Below the pieces are notes generated by a model, which was given only the letters and a program-made list of their open reading frames with translations, was not told the origin of the DNA and made no database searches. A DNA stretch of 64,000 nt from assembly GCF_029962835.1 (NCBI RefSeq), contig NC_080582.1, positions 25,676,032 to 25,740,031 of the forward strand, written 5' to 3'. This document shows, piece after piece, positions 35,119-45,082 of the stretch. Position 1 is the first letter of the stretch, and the number at the start of each line of letters is the position of its first letter. The translations under genes and the position numbers were made by a program. This stretch comes from Magnolia sinica. Lineage: Eukaryota; Streptophyta; Magnoliopsida; Magnoliales; Magnoliaceae.

Positions 35119-35167
35119 CATCCTTGTCTAGTTTGAGGGAATGACTGCTTCCACATGCAACATCCAC
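35119..35167 (-). pseudogene. Possible RCC1-repeat exon fragment
   Basis: On the minus strand a 49-base piece is framed by TTCTTTCAG before and GATG/GTACGT after, good splice sites. It reads VDVACGSSHSLKLDKDG, close to the repeat consensus of RCC1-type beta-propeller proteins (V-A-C-G-x-x-H-[ST]-L-A-L). The match is short, so the identification is tentative. It is on the same strand as the amine oxidase and peroxiredoxin fragments and would be a third captured gene. Confidence 0.42.
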
Positions 35168-38065
35168 CTGAAAGAATGCGCATAACTGTCATGCTTGAGT
35201 AATCAATACAAGAATGTACAAGTAAAACCATAAAACCAGAGATACTACATTTTCAGGATCTCCTCCATGGTTAATGATTCATTCTAAAGCCCTTCTCCTC
35301 CTCCTTTACCCGGGCTTGGGACTGGTAATGCAAGGAGTGGCATTGGCAGAGTTAAAAAATAAAGAAACACTCGACAAAACCAATGGTGGTTGATCCTTAG
35401 GCCAAGTCACATGAAATAAAGAAGTTGTTGAGCCCAATCTGGTTCAGTGCCATGGTCCCATGAGTCATCCACAGAACTCGACTAAAGATTCAACAAATTG
35501 GTCTGAGTAAATTTTTTTTTTTTAAAAAAAAAAAAAAACAACAACAAAAATCAGGTGGGCATAGTCCAAAAATGGCTAGTTTGACTCGCTTCCTATCAGT
35601 ACATTCTGCCATCTGGACTTTATGCCTCATGCCAAATGGCTCTGCTTCCACAAAATGTAGATGAAGTTCCAATACAACATTAGCTTTCCTCTGGAACTTT
35701 GATGTTCATCATTAGCCGGGTTAGATCATCCAATGATAGTGATATATTAAAGGACATGACAAATTGCTTAAATTTGATATAGGCTGTACATTTTGGCAGC
35801 TACTACATGGATATCATTGACATAGGACTCATCAAAAGAATACCATATCTGGTAAGAAGTATGAATAATGCAAAGAAAATGAATAGCAGAATCAATCACT
35901 TGGATAAGAAAATCCACATGGCAATGACTATTGACATCAAGTGACAGCTACCTGAAACTTGGAAAAAAGAAAATTTTTATGGTCAGTAAGATCAAGTCAA
36001 AGAAACGTAAACAATGTTTCAGAGCTCATTTCACATTTCTAACAAATTGCCATAGAACATAAAGTTTTCAGACAGAATTTTTACTCTATGCTAAAAACCC
36101 AGTATTTTTTACAATCTAATACTGAATCCAACCACCTTCAATACTCACATAAAATACTTCTGGTGCTTGTGCATAACTTGTATAAACAGTAGAGAATGGT
36201 TGCTAGATTGATAGAATCCTATACAGCAGAAAAGTACATCCAAAAGGTAATTTGAATTGGTAGCAGAATCACAAGATTGAAAAGGAAAACCAAAAAACAC
36301 AAGATCTAAAACATGAACACGATCACTATTCTATAATGGACAAACTGGTCCAATTGAAAATAGATGCATTATCATTTAATTTGTTTTATTGATGTATCAA
36401 ATATTTCATAAATGTGAAGCCAGGTAAAGTATCAAATAAATGAAATTAACCAAATATCTTGGTCACCACACAATTTTGTGTTCATGCACAAAAAACTATG
36501 CAAACCTGGAACATGTACAATTCCTGAGAAACAAATCCTAATATATTCAAAGAGAAACAGATCCTAATATCCCAGAAGATATCCCACCATATCTTGTTTC
36601 CTAACACCATGGTTGTAGTCGTCATCATCATGTAATGCGTGCATAATATTAAACCGTAGAGGAAGAACAATTTTGATAACATCCAACATCGTAGGGTGAA
36701 GGTCCCACTACCTGTTTTGGTCCTACTTGAACCAACATGTACCTGTCACCCAAAAAAGGTTTTACACTAACTTGATGTGTGCATGCCTTTCAGTTCTCCA
36801 AATTAGCCTAAAGAACCAACTTCTTAAAGCAGTGAAAATGCTAATAGAAGTAACCTGCCCTGACATAAGATGCAAAATATTTCCACAACATTATCAATGA
36901 AAGAGCTTTTAAGCTTTCCAAAAGTATGTAGCTGAGTAGAAATTTTCAAATTTTAGCATTATGTACAAAATTCAAAATCAAATTACAATAGTGCGATAGA
37001 AGTAGTGAAGGATTATCAAGCTGAAAGGATAAAAAATCTTCATTTTCTCTTTTGTTTGCCAATGGGTTGGATTTTATATTCTAAGCTATGTTTGTGATAT
37101 TTTATTTCAAAAATTTTAGCTTTTTCATAAACTATTTTCACTTTTGTTCCAAGCATTTTGTCAAACCCGTTGTATTCAGGGATCAGACCAGCCACATGAT
37201 AGTTTCACAGCTAGTCCAGTTTTTCAAACATGGCTAACACCAACCTTAACTAACAATAAGTGACAGAAATTATAGTTCTTGTATTCCCAATCATCATCAT
37301 CATAGCCTTGTCCCAGCGAGTTGGAGTAAGGTTGTGAGAATGAAGCCTAAGAGTCACACGTCAACTTGGTGACAATAACCACAAACATAAATAATCAGTC
37401 AATTAAAATAGACAATTTGTAAGTTGTTACTAGTAACAGATGTAAAAGGTTTTAAAGAAAAGCCTTTCATCAACAAGGTAGTGGTAACAGGAAACAACAA
37501 CAAATCGATAAGGTAGTGGCAACAAGAAACAACAACAAGTAGCAAATTACAGCCTAGGAATCTAATGTCTGTTGCAATCTATAATTTTCACATATTTTGG
37601 TTCCTATTAGACCTTTACTGGCCCAGGTTTGGGAATATTGGTTGGTGCTAAAGTATTAGTGCTTTGGGTCAGTCCTAAACTTACATGCTGGCTACTCTCT
37701 AAAGCATCTTTCATTGCTCTCATACCTCAAATACTTTATCAATGATTCAGTTAAATATTAATGCCGATAAGTAATCAGCCCACTTCAGTTCCAGTCTGAT
37801 TGCAAGAAACAATCCTGTAATGTCAAAATAAAGGGTATCTAGAAAATCAATCCTTGGGCTTTATGAAGCAAGAACTAGTGTGTTCCTTTTCTCAATGCAA
37901 AATCTCATTGAGGAGAAAGCTGACAAAATTTTGTAGTAGAAACTATCACAATATGATGGAACCAAAAACAGAAACACAAAATATGAGGAATATATCAAAT
38001 TCCTTTTCGCATAAATCAAATTATAGACAAATTGGGGAATATCCTATCAATTCATAGAAGCACAC

Positions 38066-38250
38066 TTGATTGAATGTTTCACCAGGCCTACAATCGGCGG
38101 CCATGTCCATACGAGCAACAAAGAAGTGTTGATGGACTGGTGCGTATAACACAGGAGCAATAATTGTACCATATTTTATGGATTCCCTAGGTTGCAATGC
38201 TCCTAAGCTGAGAATCCAGTGAGTTTAACTTCAGCTTCAATTTTGCCATC
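38066..38250 (-). pseudogene. Copper amine oxidase exon, captured, with a one-base frameshift
   Basis: The 185-base minus-strand segment is framed by a CACAG acceptor (before GATGGC) and a GTGTGC donor. It reads [12 protein letters not shown], then after a one-base deletion [17 protein letters not shown] and [23 protein letters not shown], ending RPGETFNQ. This is a conserved core of plant copper-containing amine oxidases, enzymes that oxidise putrescine and other amines to aldehydes with release of hydrogen peroxide. The HQH pair is the copper-binding motif of the family. The neighbouring exons are not found, so only a fragment was captured. It lies between the CACTA-like ends with the other fragments on the same strand. 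Confidence 0.9.
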
Positions 38251-38641
38251 CTGTGAGCAAAAAGTATCTAAGCATCCTCCTAAAAAATCTCTCGTGGCCA
38301 AAGAAGAGTAAATGTAGTTGCTTGTAATTAGGCTTTGGCAGGAAGGAACATGTAAAAGAGATGAAATCCATACTGCAGTAAACAAACAGGTTGAAATCCA
38401 GCGAGACTCTCCCCTGCTTAGCTATATCAAATGAATTAAATAGATTCCTGCAAAACATCATGCGTACAGTATTTCTTCAATATATCTACAAGCTGGATTA
38501 GCATTCCGATTCTGTAAACATCTCAACTCTGACAAACAAGAAGCCCACGAATTTCTGTACATGACACGTCCACATAAACAAACTAATGCATATATAGTAG
38601 CTTAAAGATGATTTATTTTCATACTCTCCAGGTTGTATAGT

Positions 38642-38805
38642 GGGAATCCATGGGTAGCTACAATTGATTACTGACACAAGCTAATAATTTCATACTCTTC
38701 AGAGTAAGACCATCCTAAACTGCCTGCACTTCAGCCACTGTGTTACAGATCCTGCCATAGATATAGAGGGAATCCATGGGTAGCTACAAGTGATTACTGA
38801 CACAA
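38642..38805. repeat. 37-base direct repeat, 127 bases apart
   Basis: GGGAATCCATGGGTAGCTAC and the following GATTACTGACACAA occur at 38642-38678 and 38769-38805 with two differences. It is of unknown origin; a small local duplication is the simplest reading. Confidence 0.75.
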
Positions 38806-39658
38806 TCTCTTCCTTCTTGTGATCCTAACAGAAGAATTCGGATGAACTAGACCTTGTTGTATCACAAAACTCAACACGCTTGAGAGCGACACTGCCATTG
38901 ACAGTAAATATTAACCTAAGTTTCATAATTCAATAGAAAGAGAGAAATTACAAGCCCCAAAAGTACAGTTCCTTTCCACATCATCTTAAACTAAAAATAA
39001 ACAGAAAAAAAAATCCACACAGAGGTGCAAAGCATGCAATTCACATCAGATTCACAGAAGATAGATCTAGTCTAGCTATAATAGAAATAAAAAATAAAAA
39101 ATAAAAAGTCTGCCTCCAAAATCCCCGGCATCCTAATAGTTTGGCAAGAGAGTGCTTCAGAGGCAATGGATCATTCATATTACATACAAGGTGAATGTTG
39201 GGGCATTGAACATTAGGAAAGGGCCCCATCAGACCGAATGGCCACACCCATTGGCTCTACTTTCAAAATCCAAGGAAGAAGGGAAATAAAAAATAAAAAT
39301 CCACTGTAGCAAATGATGAAATGCATGGATATGATCAAGCGGCTGAGATTTGGCCATCACCACCAGAAATCGCTGCCATCCTCGCAGCCACTCCACAATT
39401 TGACGACGGAGTGGGGGGATGGAGCGTTCCGGCAGGTTTTATGACGATCGACGGCCTCTATGGGGAACCTGTTGTTGCAATTGGGGCATTCGACCTTCCT
39501 TCGTATGATCTCGATCTAACACCATTTCGGATAGAAATTGTAATTTTGGGCTTTCTTTTATATCAATCACAGGGGCTGCAATCTCTATTACTGATGTATG
39601 GATTTGAGCACGTTTCCCAGCAAATCGAACTACCTCTGTATTCCTGCAAATCATAATA

Positions 39659-39890
39659 AAAGTCAGGTGCCAGATTGCCGACTAATGGAAGTTGACTCAC
39701 ATTCACAGAAAATCTCCTTCTAGAAGATGAAGGCTTGGTGCGGGTAGAGAGAATCCAAGGCGAGAAAGGAAGTGACGACCAGCTGAGGTCGTTGAAGGCT
39801 TTGGGGATGGTGAGGTTTTGAGAAGAGAATGGCTTTGGATGAAGAAAAGGAAGAGACACCGCGGGGAAGAGTGAGATGGTATGGTCTCAT
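39659..39890 (-). pseudogene. Chloroplast 2-Cys peroxiredoxin first-exon fragment, captured
   Basis: On the minus strand one frame reads a Ser/Pro-rich, transit-peptide-like sequence followed by SSSRRRFSVNVSQLPLVGNLAPDF. The end matches the junction of transit peptide and mature 2-Cys peroxiredoxin, a thiol enzyme that removes peroxides in the chloroplast. The homology stops after APDF at 39659. An ATG at 39890 opens a neighbouring frame (MRPYHLTLPRGVSSFSSSK), so a frameshift must lie between it and the conserved end. The peroxidatic and resolving Cys exons were not found. Together with the amine oxidase exon it shows that the element carries pieces of more than one host gene. Confidence 0.68.
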
Positions 39891-39990
39891 TTTGGAGGTC
39901 TCCGCGCGGGACAAAAGGGCGGATGGAATTGGATTTCGTTTTGGGGGAGGGGCGCGTGACGGACGACCCTTTAAGACTTGGGTTTTAGGA

Positions 39991-40261
39991 CCATGGGGCC
40001 CACCGTGATGTATGTTATTTATCCACTCTGTCCATTAATTTTAAAGTATTATTTTAAGGGTTGATGCAAAAAATGAGTCAGATCAAAGATGTAAGAAGAC
40101 CACACAAATATTAACAATAGAAATTTAATTTTTATTATTTCTTATGGTGTGGTCCACTTAGACCTTTAATTTACATAATTTTTGGGTTCATCAACTAAAA
40201 TTATATATAAGAATTGATGGGCGGCTTAGATCAAACACATATACTCAAATGGGCCCCATGG
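39991..40261. mobile_element. 271-base foldback element (MITE-like)
   Basis: It begins CCATGGGGCCC and ends GGGCCCCATGG, a perfect 11-base inverted pair. Inside are GTGATGTATGTTATTTATCC, GTGGTCCACTTAGA and TTTTTGGGTTCATC segments shared with the other foldback repeats in this window. No coding sequence is present. It lies within the right part of the large CACTA-like element. Confidence 0.6.
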
Positions 40262-40299
40262 AGCCCCTTAAGCACCATCAATCTCTAATGAGGTTCCGA

Positions 40300-40431
40300 T
40301 GAGGATGTAGGTTTTCGCTACAGATCATTAGGTTTTAGCTACGGATTAAATCCATAGCAAAATTGCTACAGATTTAATCCGTAGTTAAAAGCTTTCAAAG
40401 TCCATAGCCTTTACTCGATTTTTTGGTAGTG
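40300..40431. repeat. Right subterminal palindromes and terminal inverted repeat
   Basis: TTTAGCTACGGATTAAATCC and related units (40330-40385) match the left subterminal region, followed by CCATAGCCTTTACTCGATTTTTTGGTAGTG, the inverted terminal repeat at 40401-40431. Confidence 0.75.
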
Positions 40432-40483
40432 AGGTTAGGGAGTTGAGATTAGGATTACGTGTAGGTTTATGTTTAGGAAATTA
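40432..40483. repeat. TTTAGG-type repeat, right flank of the insertion
   Basis: AGGTTAGGGAGTTGAGATTA starts here directly after the CACTA-like end. It is the same anchor that recurs in the array at 28085-34520, and it continues the block broken off at 27139. Confidence 0.85.
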
Positions 40484-40485
40484 TC

Positions 40486-40835
40486 TGTTAAAATGGATGA
40501 ACGGAGTGGATGAAATACATAAATCACGATGGACCAATGTTTACTGTATTATGGTCCACCTGAGATTTGGATCTCACCATTATGTATATGTTGTATCCAA
40601 CCGTCCATCCATTTGAAGAGATCATTTTAGGGCATGAGCTGAAGAATGAGGTAGATCCAAATATTAGGTGGACCTCAAAACTAATTGGGGCCACAAAAGT
40701 TTTCGATCAAGCTGATATTTGTGTTATCCCTTCTTCAGGTCTAGGTCTGTGTGAACTTATCAATAGGTTGGATCTCAAATAACCATCATGGTGGGTCCGA
40801 GGAAGGAATTAATGGTTGGGGGCATTGTCCCCAAC
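40486..40835. mobile_element. Foldback (MITE-like) repeat pieces
   Basis: ATGGATGAACGGAGTGGATG and TATCCAACCGTCCATCC are the two inverted arms seen in other copies, with TGGTCCACCTGAGATTTGGA between them. The arrangement looks like two overlapping or nested pieces, and it interrupts the TTTAGG-type sequence, which returns at 40843-40900. Confidence 0.55.
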
Positions 40836-40901
40836 ATGATGTTTAGTTTTAGATTTTAGTTTTAGGTGTAGGTTTAGATTTAGGGTTATACTAGGGTTTG
40901 A

Positions 40902-41262
40902 TCCATCAATTTCGAGCTAATACATAAATACAAGCCTGTCCAAATAACCAGGCCACCCATATTGTTGTCCATAGGAAATGGACAGTTTCATTATGATCAT
41001 AACAGCGGTTCCCACCTTCCAAGGACCCCCGCTCAACATCCGGATAGCTCCGACACACATCCAGGTCTGCTCCATCAATTCTGAGCTAATACATATACAC
41101 GGGCTTGTCCAAATGGCCAGGCCACCCGTATTGTTTTCTATAGGAAATGGACAGCTTCATCATGGTTATAATAGTGGTTCCCACCTTCCAGGGACCCCCG
41201 CTCAACATCCGGATAGCTCCGACGCACATTTGGGTCTACTCCATCAATTTCGATCTAATACA
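40902..41262. repeat. Two copies of a 169-base repeat, sister of the one at 34521
   Basis: TCCATCAATTTCGAGCTAAT-like starts are at 40902, 41071 and 41240, a period of 169. The unit contains the same hairpin, CCTTCCARGGACCCCCGCTC and GCTCCGACRCACAT pieces as 34521-34880. Each of the two arrays follows directly after TTTAGG-type sequence. Confidence 0.85.
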
Positions 41263-42484
41263 ATTAAATCTTAAATTAGTTACCAATCTAAGGTTGGATA
41301 GATTGTAATACTTTCATATTCTCATTTAAACGTCCATGCCAAAAATCCGGCAGCATCTCCCCATGCCTCTCCAAATAAGTTGATCTTACGTTACATTTCG
41401 ATGCCAAATATCTAAAGCAACATAAAGATATTTGACATTGGATACGGAACGGAAGAAACATATCCGGAGAGAAATGAAGAGATGGACCGCAGATTAGGCA
41501 TGAACATTTAAATAGATTATATGAAAACATACTATCCATCTAACCTTTAACTGTTCAAAATGAGACAATTTAAGCGATTTCTATACCACCAAAAATACAT
41601 CATATCTATGTATGGCCACATAAAAATCCTCAAATGGGTAACTAATTATCTAACTTACAAATCACAATCACAAGTCACAACTATAAACTAACATGTTACA
41701 ATAATAATTTAAGAAAAAAATGTAATATATATTAAGCATCACTAAGTGAAAGTATAATAGTTTCTTGAAATAATGAGAAAAGATCAAATACAAGTCCCAC
41801 AATCTGCAAAGTATAATAGTTTCTTGAAATCTTAAAACAAAGTGAAAGCATCACTAAGTTGTACCGCTATAGGGATCTAGTGTGTATTTCATTAGAATGA
41901 TAGGAATAAATGGCTCTACATATTGCATATATTTACGAGATCCATCTCGAGCTTTCCATCAAGCGGCCACATTTTCTACATGTGATGGCCTACCATTTTT
42001 CTTCTTAGGTGGGGATATTGTACCAAACAAATGGATGGTTAAAGAAAGTTATTTTAGCTGTCCGTTTGTAGAGTACATGGCCCACCTAAGAAGTTAAAAG
42101 GCTTGATTTTAGAACAAAAGATCTAAGGGGATTTGTAAAAAGCATGGAAAAAAACAATCTCTTGGGAAGCATTATTTTTAGGATACTGTGGGAAAGGAAA
42201 GGGCGTTTTCCTTGTTTGGTTTATTTATTTATTTATGAGAACATAATTTCGAATACTTGACTATCTGTTTTGATATCATGTCAAACAATCAATTTCTTTA
42301 AAAGCTGAGTTATTAAAAAATAGTGTATCAATGTGTATTAAGGGACTTTAACACTCTAATATGTGGGTGGAGCAACTGAAGATGGATATAGGTACATGCA
42401 TCACATTGGCACATGTGTGTTGTTTTGCATATGTAGGTGCAATGGATGTAAATTGCCACTAACCTATAGTTTAAGGGACCCCCT
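41263..42484. other. AT-rich stretch without recognisable gene
   Basis: An 83-codon minus-strand frame (41539-41288) reads protein-like near its end (GEMLPDFWHGRLNENMKVLQ) but I do not recognise it. It could be part of the CACTA gene set. AGTATAATAGTTTCTTGAAAT occurs twice (about 41750 and 41810) next to GCATCACTAAG, a local duplication. Nothing else can be supported. Confidence 0.35.
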
Positions 42485-42825
42485 TAATCCCAATGTGACC
42501 CAAACAAAAGGCACTATGTGTCCTTATTAGATGTCGCTAGTAGTGAAAAACAAGGGCTCCTTATGTGAAATGATGGTGTTACCCTTTTCACTTTAGGGCT
42601 GCATTTAATACAAGCAGGTGACGATATAATGGCATTGTCCAAATCATGTCATCTGAATCAAATATCACCAAATGAAAAGGCATCATGCATCCATATTAGA
42701 TGTGGGTCAGTAGTGAAAAGTAAGACTCCCTAATGTGAAATGATGATGGTACCATTTTCATTATGGGATGCACATTTAATGCAAGCATGTGATGCTGTAA
42801 TGTCATTGTCCAAATCATGTCTGTA
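42485..42825. repeat. Tandem duplication of a unit of about 175 bases
   Basis: GTAGTGAAAA, CTCCTTATGTGAAATGATGG and CATTGTCCAAATCATGTC pieces appear twice in the same order (starting about 42485 and 42665), with roughly 80 percent agreement by eye. A 121-codon minus-strand frame across it is not considered a gene. Confidence 0.75.
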
Positions 42826-43679
42826 ATGACAATCTTTATCTTAATGGAAATGTTTATTTTTATGCCATTATAAAGACCATCACATGTATAGTTCATAAGG
42901 ATTAGATGGCATGTTGGTGCACATGGCACTTTAATGATAGCGCCAATCACACTTGTTGTCCTGTTCAAACTTCTAAATTGAGGAATCGGATTAGCTAGTG
43001 TACCACACCTAGTGATATTGCTGGTGAGGGTACATGTGCGAATATGAGCGTTGACGCTCATTGAGCTCCGAGTTGTACCAACAATTTAAAGAAGATCAAA
43101 GTCTAAGAACTAGCCGACTCAAATAATCTAGTGTATTGCAGGTCTGCAAGGCAACTCAGCCCACCAACTAAGTTAACTCGGCTGAGTTCCGAGTTGAGCC
43201 AGTGAATTTTGGAACTAAATAAGGGGTTGTTTGGCACCATAAAGTAACTGAGGGTTTCAAATCCCCTCAACCAGGGGTTTGAAATCCATTATGAAAGCTT
43301 GGATTACATCTAAAAACCTTCTAAGAGTTGCATATGTAACATGTGTGTCGTTAGACTATTAATCTATTGGATACATGGCCCACTAATGATATCTCAAAAT
43401 AATTAGATTATTGATTTCATCACTATAATTACTTTAATACAATGATCAGCGACGTCCAAACATTGTCCATGTAAATTAACAGTTAAAAATCGTTGATTAG
43501 TCACTTAGACATGATCCTGTGCTTGTGGCCCATCTGAGACTTGAAATTTCATTGTTTTCATGCAAAGTATATATTTCAGCAAGTTTATCACAACCATTGT
43601 AACAAACATTACATATTTTCGCTAATTAGAGATATTAAAGTTAATTTAGTAATTAAATTCAAACCCTTATAAATATTTT

Positions 43680-44065
43680 GATGATGTATTTATTATATCC
43701 ACATTGTTTATCCATTTTTTCGAGATATAAATCTCAGGTAGACCACACCATAAGAAAACAGTAGTAATTGAATGTCCACCATTAAAAACCTCCTAGGGCC
43801 CATTGTAATTTTTATTTGACATCCAACCCATTGATTAGGTCAAACTGACCTGGATGAAGGGGAAAAAACAAATATTATCTTGATCCAAAGCTTTTGTAGC
43901 CCCTAAGAATTTTTTAATGGTGGTCATTTAACCAACACAGTTTTCTGTGATGGGTCCACTTAAGATTTAGATAAATCTCTTTTTTCAGTCTCGTAACATA
44001 AAATGATCTGAAAAAATGGATGGATGGCGTGGATGAAATAGATACGTAATGGTGGGCCCTACCAC
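43680..44065. mobile_element. 385-base foldback element (MITE-like)
   Basis: The left half (GATGTATTTATTATATCCAC, then AGGTAGACCACACCATAAG, AATGTCCACCATTAAAAA) is mirrored by the right half (TTTTTAATGGTGGTCATTTA, GATGGGTCCACTTAAGA, GGCGTGGATGAAATAGATAC). It is one long imperfect inverted repeat with no coding capacity. It ends near GGTGGGCCC. Confidence 0.65.
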
Positions 44066-44146
44066 GTGCATTGACAAATCCACTAAAAAATCCATAAATT
44101 CGGATTTTGGACAATCCATCCTAAAATCCCTAAATCGTCATTAAGA

Positions 44147-44302
44147 TTGAGAGAGATTGAGAGAGAGAGAAATACCTCAACCGAGCTTCAGAGAGAGAGA
44201 GAGGGCGTGTGTGGGTCCGACTTCGGCAACAAGAGCATGGTGGAGAGAGAGAGAGAGAGAGATCAGAGCAACAGCGAGAGAGAGAGAGAGAGACAGCGAC
44301 TG
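44147..44302. repeat. (GA)n-rich stretch
   Basis: Several runs of GAGAGAGAGA separated by short unique pieces. Such runs are frequent near plant promoters, but no gene follows. Confidence 0.85.
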
Positions 44303-44741
44303 AGGGAGATGGATGGGCGCTAGAGTTTTCTTGGGTTAAAACATAACCTTATTGCCGACGAACATTTTCGTCAGTAATACTTGTCACCATTCGTCATTAA
44401 AAGTTTGTGAAAATATTTGGGCCTACCCGTGCTCTATCAGCCCCATCCACTTTGTACATATGTTTTTAAATATACTTATTAGCTATAAAAAACCAAAAAA
44501 TAAAAATTACAAATCAACATCTATGATCAACCACACAAAGTGAAATTATATATCTACTGTTCATTTTGTCCACCTTTACTGACGATTTTTTTCGTCGGTA
44601 CAAATCTCCTTTACCGACGATATTGTATATCGTCGGTAAAAATAGCCTCTCAATGGGAATGTTTTTGGTATGGGTGGGAATCTTATTCCAACGAAACATT
44701 ATTTCGTCGGTAATAAGTTTAGTAGGTCCGGGCAGGGCTCT

Positions 44742-45075
44742 GTAGGGCCCACCATGATGTAACTGTTTTATCCACTCCATTCATCACTTTTCTCAGATCA
44801 TTTTAAGGTATGCTCCTAAGAATGAAGCCAGCTCCTGTGGACCACACCAAAGGAAGCTGTAGTGATAATGACACCCACCATTGAAACCTTTCTAAGGGAC
44901 ATCGTGATGTTTTTTTACCATCCAACCTATTCATAATGTCATGTAGACGTGGATGAAGTGAAAACACAAATATCAACTTGATCTGAAACTTCTCCAACTC
45001 CCAAGAAGTTTTTTATGGTGGACGTTCAATCCCCACTTTGTGCTCCAGTACATAAGCCTTGGACCTATCTCATTC
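44742..45075. mobile_element. Foldback repeat, left-arm copy
   Basis: GGGCCCACCATGATGTAACT, TTTTATCCACTCCATTCATC and TCATTTTAAGGTATG start this copy. TGGACCACACCAAAGGAAGC and the CTTGATCTGAAACTTCT segment follow. These are the standard pieces of the family found at 43680 and 45620. The far arm is missing. Confidence 0.55.
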
Positions 45076-45082
45076 ATAATCA

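Larger units (their letters stand above)
34881..39658. other. AT-rich, intron-like stretch with scattered captured exons
   Basis: Apart from the exon fragments annotated separately at 35119-35167 and 38066-38250, this is AT-rich sequence with no long ORF in either strand. It looks like intron and intergenic DNA carried along with host-gene pieces. A direct repeat GGGAATCCATGGGTAGCTAC is at 38642 and 38769. A poly-T/poly-A stretch is at 35512-35536. Confidence 0.5.
27140..40431. mobile_element. 13.3-kb non-autonomous CACTA-like element with captured gene fragments
   Basis: The left end reads CACTACCAAAAGAAGGGGC and the right end, inverted, CACTACCAAAAAATCGAGT; both continue as AAAGGCTAYGGA. 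Both ends are followed by subterminal palindromes built on GCTACGGAT. AGG flanks both sides (27137-27139 and 40432-40434), as a three-base duplication would, but AGG is so common in the flanking repeats that this is weak evidence. No transposase is recognised inside. The cargo is a long TTTAGG-type array (28085-34520), a 164-base repeat, and minus-strand fragments of host genes (34890-39890). The alternative is two unrelated half-elements. Confidence 0.65.

Noticed and set aside
35490-35672. 60-codon minus-strand ORF (LHFVEAEPFGMRHKVQ)
   Set aside because: It looks slightly protein-like but has no splice context or recognised domain, and ends in a poly-T/poly-A stretch. Not enough to annotate.
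39321-39656. 111-codon plus-strand ORF next to the peroxiredoxin fragment
   Set aside because: No recognisable domain, and it lies opposite the captured minus-strand sequence; probably a chance frame in moderately GC-rich exon-like DNA.
27137-40434. AGG three-base duplication as proof of CACTA insertion
   Set aside because: AGG occurs about every six bases in the flanking repeat, so the match is expected by chance. The call rests on the inverted ends and subterminal palindromes instead.
42696-43061. 121-codon minus-strand ORF
   Set aside because: It runs through a local tandem duplication and has no family resemblance.
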